The position numbers were made by a program, and so were the translations under genes. Below, piece after piece: positions 9,053 through 16,419 of a stretch of 64,000 nt of DNA; within the stretch, counting starts at the first letter, position 1; every line of letters begins with the position of its first letter. The notes under the pieces were generated by a model, which saw only the letters and a program-made list of their open reading frames with translations, did not search any database and was not told where the DNA came from. This DNA is from ASV31 sp965229765. GTDB lineage: Bacteria > Pseudomonadota > Alphaproteobacteria > Rhodobacterales > Rhodobacteraceae. The DNA lies in the NCBI GenBank assembly GCA_965229765.1, contig CBDDJT010000001.1, forward strand, positions 62,001 through 126,000, read 5' to 3'.

Positions 9053-9858
9053 ATGCCGTCCCTGAGCCGGGCGCGAAGCGTCAGCAGATCGTGCCACGCC
9101 TCGCGCTTGTTTAACGGGTTGCGCAAAAGGTAGGCCGGATGGAACATCGGCAAGGCGGGACGGCCCAGAACATCGGTCCACTTGCCACGCATCCGCGTGA
9201 TGCCGGTGCGCCCCAGCAGCGCCTGGCAGGCGGTGTTGCCCATCGGCACGATCACGTCGGGGCCGACAAGGTCGACGTGGCGGGCGAGGAAGGGCAGCAT
9301 CATGGCGATTTCCGCCGGCAGCGGATCGCGGTTCTGGGGCGGGCGCCAGACCACGACATTGGTGATGTAGACGGCGCTTTCGGGGTCATCGGCGGTGCGC
9401 GACATGCCGATGGCGTCAAGCATCCGGTCTAGCAATTGCCCCGCGCGGCCGACGAAGGGCTTGCCTTGCAGGTCCTCGTCGCGGCCTGGCGCCTCGCCAA
9501 TGATCATGACGCGGGCGGCGGGGTTGCCGTCGGAGAAGACAAGGTTGCGCGCGCCGCGCTTCAACTCGCAGCCCTCGAACCGGTCCATGGCGGCGCGCAG
9601 CGCCGTCAGGTCGGGCGCGGCGGCGGCAAGGGCGCGGGCGGTCGCGATGGCCTCGTCGGCCCGGGCGTCGGGGGTCGGCGGCGGTACGGGCGCGGGCGTG
9701 GCGGCGGGCGGGGGCGCAGATGCAGGGGCAGGCTTCGGCGCGGGCGGCGCGGTCTCGTAGCGGTTCACAGGCGCTTCCGCGATGGCCTCGTCGGCGCCAA
9801 GCTCGATCTGCCATTCGAGCATCGCCTTGGCGGCGTGGAAATCGAGCGAATCTGCCAT
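9049..9858 (-). CDS. Uracil-DNA glycosylase, family 4-like, without the full Fe-S cysteine set
   Basis: Base-excision repair enzyme removing uracil from DNA. Catalytic motif 1 is IIGEAPGRDEDLQGKPFVG and motif 3 is MFHPAYLLRNP, as in family 4. The N-terminal ~90 residues include a Pro/Ala-rich low-complexity linker. Classical family-4 enzymes bind a 4Fe-4S cluster with four cysteines; here only the FEGCEL cysteine fits, and the other positions are Phe, Trp (in NVVVWRPP) and Met (in AMMLPFL). The only other Cys is in NTACQ. The fold is probably kept without the cluster, as in related alphaproteobacterial proteins. 269 aa; first gene of a coupled three-gene unit. Confidence 0.85.
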   Translation of the reverse strand: MADSLDFHAAKAMLEWQIELGADEAIAEAPVNRYETAPPAPKPAPASAPPPAATPAPVPPPTPDARADEAIATARALAAAAPDLTALRAAMDRFEGCELKRGARNLVFSDGNPAARVMIIGEAPGRDEDLQGKPFVGRAGQLLDRMLDAIGMSRTADDPESAVYITNVVVWRPPQNRDPLPAEIAMMLPFLARHVDLVGPDVIVPMGNTACQALLGRTGITRMRGKWTDVLGRPALPMFHPAYLLRNPLNKREAWHDLLTLRARLRDGI

Positions 9859-9955
9859 GCAAAGAAGCTAGGGGCGCCCGGGCGCGGGGTAAATGGCCGT
9901 TGTCGCGGACCGGGGCGCTGCCTATAACCGGCCCGTCCCCCGGACGGAGCCCCCG

Positions 9956-10894
9956 ATGCGCTTTCGCCACAGCCACCTTCTTGGCATCGAACCGCTTGCC
10001 CCCGACGATATCCGGGCCGTGCTGGACCTGGCCGATGATTACGTGACGCTGAACCGAAGCGCCACGAAGCACGCAGAGGTGCTGTCGGGGCTGACCCAGA
10101 TCAACATGTTCTTCGAGGCCTCGACCCGCACGCAGGCCAGTTTCGAACTGGCCGGCAAGCGGCTGGGCGCGGACGTGATGAACATGGGGATGCAGGCGTC
10201 GTCGCTGAAGAAGGGCGAGACGCTGATCGACACGGCGCTGACGCTGAACGCGATGCACCCCGATCTTCTGGTGGTGCGGCATCCGCAGTCGGGCGCGGTG
10301 AACCTTCTGGCCGAGAAGGTGACGTGCAGCGTGCTGAACGCGGGCGACGGGCGGCACGAGCACCCGACACAGGCGCTTCTGGATGCGCTGACCATCCGGC
10401 GCGCCAAGGGGCGGCTGCACCGGCTGACCGTGGCGATCTGCGGGGATATCGCGCATTCGCGGGTGGCGCGGTCGAACATCCTGCTGCTGGGCAAGATGGA
10501 AAACCGCGTGCGGCTGATCGGGCCGCCGACGCTGATGCCCGCGGGGATCGGTGAGTTCGGGGTCGAGGTCTACGACGACATGGCCGCGGGGCTGGCGGAT
10601 GCGGACGTGGTGATGATGCTGCGGTTGCAGAAGGAGCGGATGGACGGCGCCTTCATCCCCAGCGAGCGCGAGTACTACCACCGCTTCGGGCTGGATGCCG
10701 AAAAGCTGGCCCACGCCAAGCCCGACGCCATCGTGATGCACCCCGGCCCGATGAACCGGGGGGTGGAGATCGACGGCACGCTGGCCGACGACATCAACCG
10801 GTCCGTCATCAAGGACCAGGTCGAGATGGGCGTGGCCGTGCGCATGGCCGCGATGCACCTTCTGGCCGAGAACCGGCGGGCGGCGGCGGCATGA
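9956..10894 (+). CDS. pyrB: Aspartate carbamoyltransferase catalytic subunit
   Basis: Condenses carbamoyl phosphate with aspartate in the second step of pyrimidine synthesis. All signature motifs are present: FFEASTRTQASFE (S-T-R-T carbamoyl-phosphate loop), the 80s-type loop lysine in SSLKKGETL, VRHPQSG, DGRHEHPTQALLD and MHPGPMNRGVEI. About 312 aa. The ATG at 9956 is used; the frame opens earlier but the family begins at MRFRHSHLLGIEPL. No pyrI regulatory subunit follows. Instead, four genes overlap head to tail (ATGA at 10891), ending in a degenerate pyrC, reminiscent of the pyrB-pyrC' arrangement of pseudomonads. Confidence 0.95.
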   Translation: MRFRHSHLLGIEPLAPDDIRAVLDLADDYVTLNRSATKHAEVLSGLTQINMFFEASTRTQASFELAGKRLGADVMNMGMQASSLKKGETLIDTALTLNAMHPDLLVVRHPQSGAVNLLAEKVTCSVLNAGDGRHEHPTQALLDALTIRRAKGRLHRLTVAICGDIAHSRVARSNILLLGKMENRVRLIGPPTLMPAGIGEFGVEVYDDMAAGLADADVVMMLRLQKERMDGAFIPSEREYYHRFGLDAEKLAHAKPDAIVMHPGPMNRGVEIDGTLADDINRSVIKDQVEMGVAVRMAAMHLLAENRRAAAA

Positions 10895-11436
10895 CCGACG
10901 CGATCCCGCTCAGGCAGGGCGAACGCGGGGTCGTCCGGGTGTTCGCGCTGGACCTGCCCGCCGCGGACGTCGCGGCCTTTGCCAGTCCCGGCGAGGACTG
11001 GCCGCTGAAACAGGCGCTGGGCGCAACGGTGCTGGAGACCAGCCGCGTTCAGGTCTTTCCGCTGAGCGATCTGGAGGGCGTGGGACTGCGCGACTACCTG
11101 ATCGACGGCATGGGCGTGGACCCCGCGACACTTGCGCCCGACGCGGCGACGCTGGACGCGTTGGAAGGGTATGTGGCGGTCCTGCCGTCGGCCGCCTTTG
11201 GCGGGACGGCGCAGAGGTTGCATCCCCGCCCGCCGCTGCGGCTGTTGGGCACCTATGCCGAGGTCGACCTGCCCGTCACCTTCGAGCCCTTGCCAGCGGG
11301 CGGCGCAGACGGCGTTGTGGGCACCCCGTCCGCGCCGGGCGCAAGCCCGGCACGCTGGCTGGGCGTCATGGCGGCGGTCCTGACGATCCTGATCGCCGCC
11401 GCGGTCTGGCTGGGCCTTTCGGGGGGCACCCGATGA
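10891..11436 (+). CDS. Unknown protein of the pyrB operon with C-terminal membrane anchor
   Basis: Function not recognised. 181 aa; a soluble N-terminal part (about residues 1-150) with no motif I know, then one hydrophobic helix near the end (WLGVMAAVLTILIAAAVWLGL), so probably tail-anchored in the inner membrane facing the cytoplasm. Its start overlaps the pyrB stop by 4 bases and its stop overlaps the next gene by 4, so it is translated together with the pyrimidine genes. Conservation in that position would be the best clue to its role. Confidence 0.75.
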   Translation: MTDAIPLRQGERGVVRVFALDLPAADVAAFASPGEDWPLKQALGATVLETSRVQVFPLSDLEGVGLRDYLIDGMGVDPATLAPDAATLDALEGYVAVLPSAAFGGTAQRLHPRPPLRLLGTYAEVDLPVTFEPLPAGGADGVVGTPSAPGASPARWLGVMAAVLTILIAAAVWLGLSGGTR

Positions 11437-11996
11437 GCCGGCCTTCGGTTCCCGCCGGGTGGGAGGGCATTCTTGACCCCGGAGAGCGGATCCTGTGGCA
11501 GGGGCGCCCGGTGCCGGGTATTGTGTGGCGTCCGCAGCAACTGGTCGCGTTCCTGTTCGGGCTGGCCTTTGCCGGCTTTGCCCTGTTCTGGATGCTGATG
11601 GCGGCCTCGGCGGGTGGGTTCTTCTGGATGTTCGGCCTGATCCACTTCAGCGTCGGCCTTGCGGTCAGCTTTGGTCCGTTCTTCTGGCCGGCCTACATGC
11701 GGCGGCACACGTGGTACACGCTGACCGACAGGCGCGCCTTCATCGCGACGGACATGCCGCTTTTGGGGCGCCGGCTGAAGTCCTTTCCCATCGAGCGCGA
11801 TACGGTGCTGAGCTATGACGCGGGCACCCCGGCGACGATCCATTTCGCACAGGTCGTGCGGCGGACCAAGAACGGCACGTCGCGCACCGACATCGGGTTC
11901 GTGCGCGTTCCCGACGGCCCCGAGGTCTATGCCCTGATGCGGCAGATCCAGCGGGGCGAATTCGCTGGCGAGGAAACCGGGAACGAGCATGGCTGA
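11433..11996 (+). CDS. Membrane protein with PH-like (bPH2/YdbT-type) domain
   Basis: 187 aa. An N-terminal motif ILDPGERILWQGRPVPG (the 'GE-x-x-LW-x-G-x-P' block typical of bacterial PH-like membrane proteins) is followed by two hydrophobic helices (LVAFLFGLAFAGFALFWML and FWMFGLIHFSVGLAVSFG). A soluble beta-rich domain begins with WYTLTDRRAFIA, also typical. Role unknown. Its start overlaps the upstream gene by 4 bases and it runs 8 bases into the next gene, which is a shorter protein of the same general architecture; the two may be diverged paralogues acting together. Confidence 0.72.
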   Translation: MSRPSVPAGWEGILDPGERILWQGRPVPGIVWRPQQLVAFLFGLAFAGFALFWMLMAASAGGFFWMFGLIHFSVGLAVSFGPFFWPAYMRRHTWYTLTDRRAFIATDMPLLGRRLKSFPIERDTVLSYDAGTPATIHFAQVVRRTKNGTSRTDIGFVRVPDGPEVYALMRQIQRGEFAGEETGNEHG

Positions 11997-12438
11997 CGGC
12001 GATTATACCCTGACACCCACCGTGCCGCTGGAGGAGGGAGAGCGGGTGCTGCACAGCTTTCGCCCGGACCGGCGGACCTATGTTCGAGATCATGCCTGGA
12101 TGGCGGCGATCGCGATGGCGGGCGGCATGGCGATCCTGTGGATGATGGGCAACCCCCATGTCTGGACGGGTGCCGTGGGCGGGCTGGCCGCAATCGTGGT
12201 GCGCGGCTGGTACGTGGCGTCGGACGAACTGGGCGTGCGTTGGGATCTGACGGACCGGCGCCTGCTGGGTCCGGCGCGGCGCGTGGCGCGGCTGGGAGAA
12301 ATCAAGGAGATGCGCGCGCTGGGCTCTGCCTTGCAGGTGGTGACGGTGGCGGGCGACAAGCACCTTCTCAAATACCTCGACGACCGCAACGCCGTGCGCG
12401 CAAGGATAGAGGCCGCGCGGCCCGGAGGCGACGCATGA
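11989..12438 (+). CDS. Small membrane protein, PH-like architecture
   Basis: 149 aa. Layout parallels the preceding gene: LEEGERVLHSFRPDRRTYVRDH, two hydrophobic helices (AWMAAIAMAGGMAILWMM, VWTGAVGGLAAIVVRGWYV), then VRWDLTDRRLLGPARRVARLGEI, matching the 'LTDRR' strand of bPH2-type domains. Function unknown. It overlaps both neighbours, by 8 bases upstream and 4 bases with the dihydroorotase-like gene downstream, so it belongs to the pyrB operon by structure if not by pathway. Confidence 0.7.
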   Translation: MADGDYTLTPTVPLEEGERVLHSFRPDRRTYVRDHAWMAAIAMAGGMAILWMMGNPHVWTGAVGGLAAIVVRGWYVASDELGVRWDLTDRRLLGPARRVARLGEIKEMRALGSALQVVTVAGDKHLLKYLDDRNAVRARIEAARPGGDA

Positions 12439-13712
12439 CCCTGCTGATCCGCGGTGTCCGCCTGATCGACCCCGAGGCGGGAACCGAGAGCATGGGCAGC
12501 CTGCTGGTGCGGGATGGCGTGATCGCCGGCGTCGGGCCCGGCGTGGCGCTGCCCGATGGCGCGGCGGTGATCGAGGGCGGCGGCAAGTGCCTTGCCCCCG
12601 GCATCGTCGATCTGGGCGTCAAGGTCGGAGAGCCGGGCGAGCGGCACAAGGAAAGCTTTCGGTCCGCCGGGCTGGCGGCCGCCGCGGGCGGGATCACCAC
12701 GATGGTCACGCGGCCAGACACCGCTGATCCGATCGACAGCCCCGAACAGCTTGAATTCGTGGCCCGCCGCGGGGCCGAAGCGTCGCCGGTGCGCATCGCG
12801 CCGATGGCCACGCTGACCCGGCGGCGCGAGGGGCGCGAGATGGTCGAGATCGGGTTCCTGAAGGACGCGGGCGCCGTGGCCTTCACCGATGGCGACCGGG
12901 TGGTGCAAAGCACCAAGGTCTTTTCGCGCTGCATGACCTATGCGCGCTCACTGGGCGCGCTGGTGATCGCGCATCCGCAGGACCCGGGCCTTTCGCAGGG
13001 CGCGGCGGCCACAAGCGGCAAGTTCGCCTCGTTGCGCGGGCTGCCTTCGGTGTCGCCGATGGCCGAGCGCATGGCGCTTGACCGGGATCTGGCGCTGGTC
13101 GAGATGACGGGCGCGCGCTATCACGCCGACCAGATCACCACAGCCCGTGCCCTGCCCCGGCTGGAGCGCGCCAAGGCCAAGGGGCTGGACGTGTCCGCGG
13201 GCGTGTCGATCCATCATCTGACGCTGAACGCGCTGGATGTGGGCGACTATCGCACCTTCTTCAAATTGAAGCCGCCCTTGCGGGACGAGGGCGACCGTCT
13301 GGCGGTGGTCGAGGCGGTGGCGTCGGGGCTGATCGACGTGATCTGTTCCATGCACACGCCGCAGGACGAGGAATCCAAGCGCCTGCCCTTCGAAGAAGCG
13401 GCCTCTGGCGCGGTCGGGCTTGAAACGCTTCTGCCCGCGGCGATGCGGCTATATCATGCCGGCCAGTTGAGCCTGCCGCAGCTGTTCCGGGCCATGTCGA
13501 CCAATCCCGCGCGGCGGCTAGGCCTGCCCGGCGGGCAGCTTGCCGTGGGGGCGCCGGCCGATCTGGTGCTGTTCGACCCCGATGCGCCGCTGGTGCTGGA
13601 CCGCTTCACGCTTCGGTCGAAGTCCAAGAACACGCCCTTCGACGGTGCGCGCCTGCAAGGGCGCGTGCTGCGCACCTGGGTGGGCGGGACAGAGGTTTAC
13701 GCGCGCGGCTGA
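12435..13712 (+). CDS. Dihydroorotase-like protein (probable non-catalytic PyrC paralogue)
   Basis: Amidohydrolase-fold protein of the class I dihydroorotase family, 425 aa, last gene of the pyrB operon. The metal-binding D-x-H-x-H after strand 1 reads D59-L-G61-V-K63, so both histidines are gone. The later HVS-type histidine is replaced in ADQITT (Gln233), and the catalytic Asp of the usual 'SDHAPH' block is Met306 in ICSMHTPQ. Only Asp152 (FTDGD) and His180 (IAHPQD) of the ligand set remain. By analogy with pseudomonad pyrC', I infer a structural partner of aspartate carbamoyltransferase rather than an enzyme. A true pyrC would then lie outside this window. Automated annotation will call it dihydroorotase. 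Confidence 0.85.
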   Translation: MTLLIRGVRLIDPEAGTESMGSLLVRDGVIAGVGPGVALPDGAAVIEGGGKCLAPGIVDLGVKVGEPGERHKESFRSAGLAAAAGGITTMVTRPDTADPIDSPEQLEFVARRGAEASPVRIAPMATLTRRREGREMVEIGFLKDAGAVAFTDGDRVVQSTKVFSRCMTYARSLGALVIAHPQDPGLSQGAAATSGKFASLRGLPSVSPMAERMALDRDLALVEMTGARYHADQITTARALPRLERAKAKGLDVSAGVSIHHLTLNALDVGDYRTFFKLKPPLRDEGDRLAVVEAVASGLIDVICSMHTPQDEESKRLPFEEAASGAVGLETLLPAAMRLYHAGQLSLPQLFRAMSTNPARRLGLPGGQLAVGAPADLVLFDPDAPLVLDRFTLRSKSKNTPFDGARLQGRVLRTWVGGTEVYARG

Positions 13713-13826
13713 CACCATAGGCGACACCCGGGTCGCAAACAGGCGCGCCAAAAACCCGGGAACACGGCACTTCGGTGACAGAAACGGCGGCCGTTCACGG
13801 GGCGCCGTCACCCCTGGAACCCGTAC

Positions 13827-14891
13827 GTGACAGCCGCAGCGCCGCCGCCCGTGCTTCAGTCGCGATCCCTTGAAGGCATCGCCTGCATCGTCGTCAGCAT
13901 GACGCTTTTCGTGGGACAGGACATCATGATGAAGTCGCTGCTGGCGCTGCACCCGGTCTGGGTGCTGATTGCCGCGCGCGGCATCATGGCCGTTCTTGTG
14001 CTGGGGCCGATCGTGGCGTTTCTGGGTGGGTCACACCGGCTTTTGACACCATTGTGGCCGCTGCACCTTGCGCGCGCGGCGCTGTTCGCTTCCGGGTTCG
14101 CCGCCTTCTATGCCGCGTTTCCCTTCATGCCGCTGGCCAAGATTTCCACCATCTTCTTTTCCGCCCCGCTGATGATCGCGGTGATGGCCGCACTGTGGCT
14201 GGGCGAGACGATCGGCCCGCACCGGATCGGGGCCTTGCTGGTGGGGTTCGCCGGTGTGGTCGTGGCGATGAACCCGTTCGGAGAGGCATTCGACTGGATC
14301 GCGCTTCTGCCGTTGTTCTGCGCGGCCAGCTATGCGCTGTCGCAGATCCTTGCACGGCGGATCGGGGACCGCGAAACGACGCTGACCACCGGGCTTTATA
14401 CCGTGGGCTTGTCCGGCCTGCTGATCGTGCCCGCAGGCTGGATCGTGGCCCATGCCCTGCCACTGGGGCCAGAGTTCGGGCACCTTGGCTGGCACTGGGA
14501 GATCGGCACCGCGGGGGGCTTTGCCAACCTTGCCGCGCTGGGGGCGCTTGGCATGGTGGCCTACATGCTGGCCTCTCGCGCCTACCAGATCACCAGCGCA
14601 AGCCTCGTGGCGCCGTTCGACTATACCTATCTGCCGCTGGCCGTGCTGGCCGCGTACCTGGTGTGGGGAGAGGTGCCGGCGGGGACCACGCTTGCCGGGA
14701 TGGCGATGATCGTGGCGGCGGGGCTTTATCTTGGCTACCGCGAACTGGCGAACCGGGGCGACCGCACCTCGCCCCTGCCCGTGGCAGAGGCCGCGATCGC
14801 GCCGGGCAACCCCGTCGCGCCATTGTCGATGATGGCCGAGATGCCGGACGCGGGCGGCGCGCCCATGGACAGGGACCGGCCCGCAGGGTAG
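13827..14891 (+). CDS. DMT-family (EamA) membrane transporter
   Basis: Predicted 10-TM drug/metabolite exporter, 354 aa. Two EamA repeats are evident, each of about five hydrophobic helices; the first carries GLLIAARGIMAVLV-like and FMPLAKISTIFFSAPLMIAVMAALWLGE segments, the latter a hallmark of EamA proteins. The chosen start is a GTG at 13827; an ATG at 13899 would remove a short polar N-terminus. The polar C-terminal ~40 residues are probably cytoplasmic. Substrate unknown. It stands between the pyr operon and plsY, with 114 non-coding bases upstream. Confidence 0.85.
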   Translation: MTAAAPPPVLQSRSLEGIACIVVSMTLFVGQDIMMKSLLALHPVWVLIAARGIMAVLVLGPIVAFLGGSHRLLTPLWPLHLARAALFASGFAAFYAAFPFMPLAKISTIFFSAPLMIAVMAALWLGETIGPHRIGALLVGFAGVVVAMNPFGEAFDWIALLPLFCAASYALSQILARRIGDRETTLTTGLYTVGLSGLLIVPAGWIVAHALPLGPEFGHLGWHWEIGTAGGFANLAALGALGMVAYMLASRAYQITSASLVAPFDYTYLPLAVLAAYLVWGEVPAGTTLAGMAMIVAAGLYLGYRELANRGDRTSPLPVAEAAIAPGNPVAPLSMMAEMPDAGGAPMDRDRPAG

Positions 14892-14919
14892 CACGGACCG
14901 ACCAGCGAAGGACCGTTCC

Positions 14920-15513
14920 ATGGACCCGTTCACCCTGATCCCGACGGCCGTTCTGGCCTACATTCTTGGCTCTGTCCCCTTCGGGCTGGTGATGGCGCGA
15001 CTCTTCGGGCTGGGGGACATCCGAAAGATCGGATCTGGCAACATCGGGGCGACCAACGTCCTGCGCACCGGCAACAAGCTGGCTGCCGCACTGACGCTGA
15101 TCGGCGACGCGGGCAAGGGCGCTGCGGCGGTCCTGATCGCACGCGCGGTGGCAGGAGAGAGTGCCGCGGGCATCGCGGGGCTGTTCGCGATGCTGGGGCA
15201 TTGCCAGTCGGTCTTCCTGCGCTTTCGGGGCGGCAAGGGCGTGGCGACCTTCCTTGGCACGCTTCTGGCGCTGTCCTTCCCCGTGGGTGCCGCCGCCTGC
15301 GCCACATGGGCCGCCGTGGCGGCCGTGTTCCGCATCTCTTCCCTGTCGGCGATCGTCGCGGCGTTGCTGGCGCCGGTCTGGGCCGTGGTGTTCTACCATT
15401 GGCACGGCGCGGTTCTGGTCGCGCTCATGACCGTGCTGATCCTTTTCAAGCACCGCGAGAACATCGCGCGCCTGCGGGCAGGGACCGAACCGCGCATCGG
15501 GGCCAAGCGCTGA
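14920..15513 (+). CDS. plsY: Glycerol-3-phosphate acyltransferase PlsY
   Basis: Integral membrane enzyme that acylates glycerol-3-phosphate from acyl-phosphate, the first step of phospholipid synthesis. Recognised by YILGSVPFGLVMARLFG, IRKIGSGNIGATNVLRTGN (motif 1, GSGNxGATN), FAMLGHCQSVFLRFRGGKGVATFLG (motif 2) and HRENIARLRAGTEPRIG (motif 3). 197 aa, normal. Its stop overlaps a possible CTG start of the next gene. Confidence 0.95.
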   Translation: MDPFTLIPTAVLAYILGSVPFGLVMARLFGLGDIRKIGSGNIGATNVLRTGNKLAAALTLIGDAGKGAAAVLIARAVAGESAAGIAGLFAMLGHCQSVFLRFRGGKGVATFLGTLLALSFPVGAAACATWAAVAAVFRISSLSAIVAALLAPVWAVVFYHWHGAVLVALMTVLILFKHRENIARLRAGTEPRIGAKR

Positions 15514-15995
15514 CACTCGGCACGTTTCTCGATGCGTTCGACCGGCTTCCCGAGGGGGTGTTCGACGCCCGGTACCGGGGTCGGCGCTGGGTGGTGCGGC
15601 GGACCCGGCACGCGGACGGACGCGCGTGGAAGCTTGTCGGCGAGGAACGCGGCGGCATGGGCTATGTCAGCCTGAACCTGTATCTGACAAGGTCCGGCGC
15701 CTTGCTGCGCCCCTGCGAGATGCCGGCCGAGACCGTGATGGAATTCGTGCAGTCGGTACAGCCGGAAACCGGCGATCAACCCTTGTCCGACATGCTGGCG
15801 GCGCCCGCGATGCTGCATCTGCTGCACGGCGGGCTGCGCCTGCCGGTTCCCGAACAGATGGGGCTGATTCAGGCCGCTCTGGCCGCCACGATGCTGCCGG
15901 GCGCGGGGCCGCTGGTCGTGAGTCTGGCGCTGCTTTGGCCCGGGCGGCGCGGCCCGACCCGCCATGGCCTCGACCCGCGGGGATGGATCATCTGA
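15510..15995 (+). CDS. Unknown protein downstream of plsY, possible CTG start
   Basis: Function not recognised; about 161 aa, basic and tryptophan-containing at the N-terminus (FDARYRGRRWVVRRTRHADGRAWKLVGEERGGMGYVSLNLY) with no predicted membrane span. The coding frame is clearly open through the plsY end. The tempting start is CTG at 15510, overlapping the plsY TGA as CTGA in exactly the way ATGA couples genes elsewhere in this window. The first standard candidate is GTG at 15558, which would cut 16 residues of coding-like sequence. It converges on the DUF1810 gene 7 bases away. Confidence 0.6.
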   Translation: MTLGTFLDAFDRLPEGVFDARYRGRRWVVRRTRHADGRAWKLVGEERGGMGYVSLNLYLTRSGALLRPCEMPAETVMEFVQSVQPETGDQPLSDMLAAPAMLHLLHGGLRLPVPEQMGLIQAALAATMLPGAGPLVVSLALLWPGRRGPTRHGLDPRGWII

Positions 15996-16002
15996 CGCAG
16001 GG

Positions 16003-16419
16003 TCATCCGGGGGAAAGCGCGGCCCGCGTCAGGGGACAGGACCCGCCGGCATAAAAGGTCTCCAGCACGTCCGACCAGGGGCCGGGGCCGCCCGCCGCCT
16101 GGAACAGCGTGGCAGAGGATCGCAATTTCAGTGCATCGACATCGCCCATGATCCGGTCGGGCGGAGTGCCTGCATGTGGCAAGAGCGCCTCCATGCCCTG
16201 CCTCAGGCGCGGACCCAGCAAAGGATGCGCAAGGTAGGCGCGGGCCTCTGCCAGATCGGCTATGCCGTAGCGCCGTGCCATGTCCGAATGCCCCAGCGCG
16301 GCGAGCTGGGGAAAGACGAACCACATCCAATGGGTCCGTTTGCGGCCCGCCGTGATCTCGGCCAGCGCGGCCTGCCAGGTGTCTGACTGGGCCGTGACGA
16401 AACGGTCAAGCCCGCTCAA
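16003..16419 (-). CDS. DUF1810 family protein
   Basis: 138 aa protein of the DUF1810 family (sometimes labelled calpastatin). Family hallmarks: LDRFVTAQ near the start, GRKRTHWMWFVFPQLAALG and AEARAYLAHPLLGPRLRQ, then DALKLRSSATLFQAA. Role unknown. Its start overlaps the gshA stop by 4 bases, so both are probably co-translated. Confidence 0.88.
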   Translation of the reverse strand: MSGLDRFVTAQSDTWQAALAEITAGRKRTHWMWFVFPQLAALGHSDMARRYGIADLAEARAYLAHPLLGPRLRQGMEALLPHAGTPPDRIMGDVDALKLRSSATLFQAAGGPGPWSDVLETFYAGGSCPLTRAALSPG

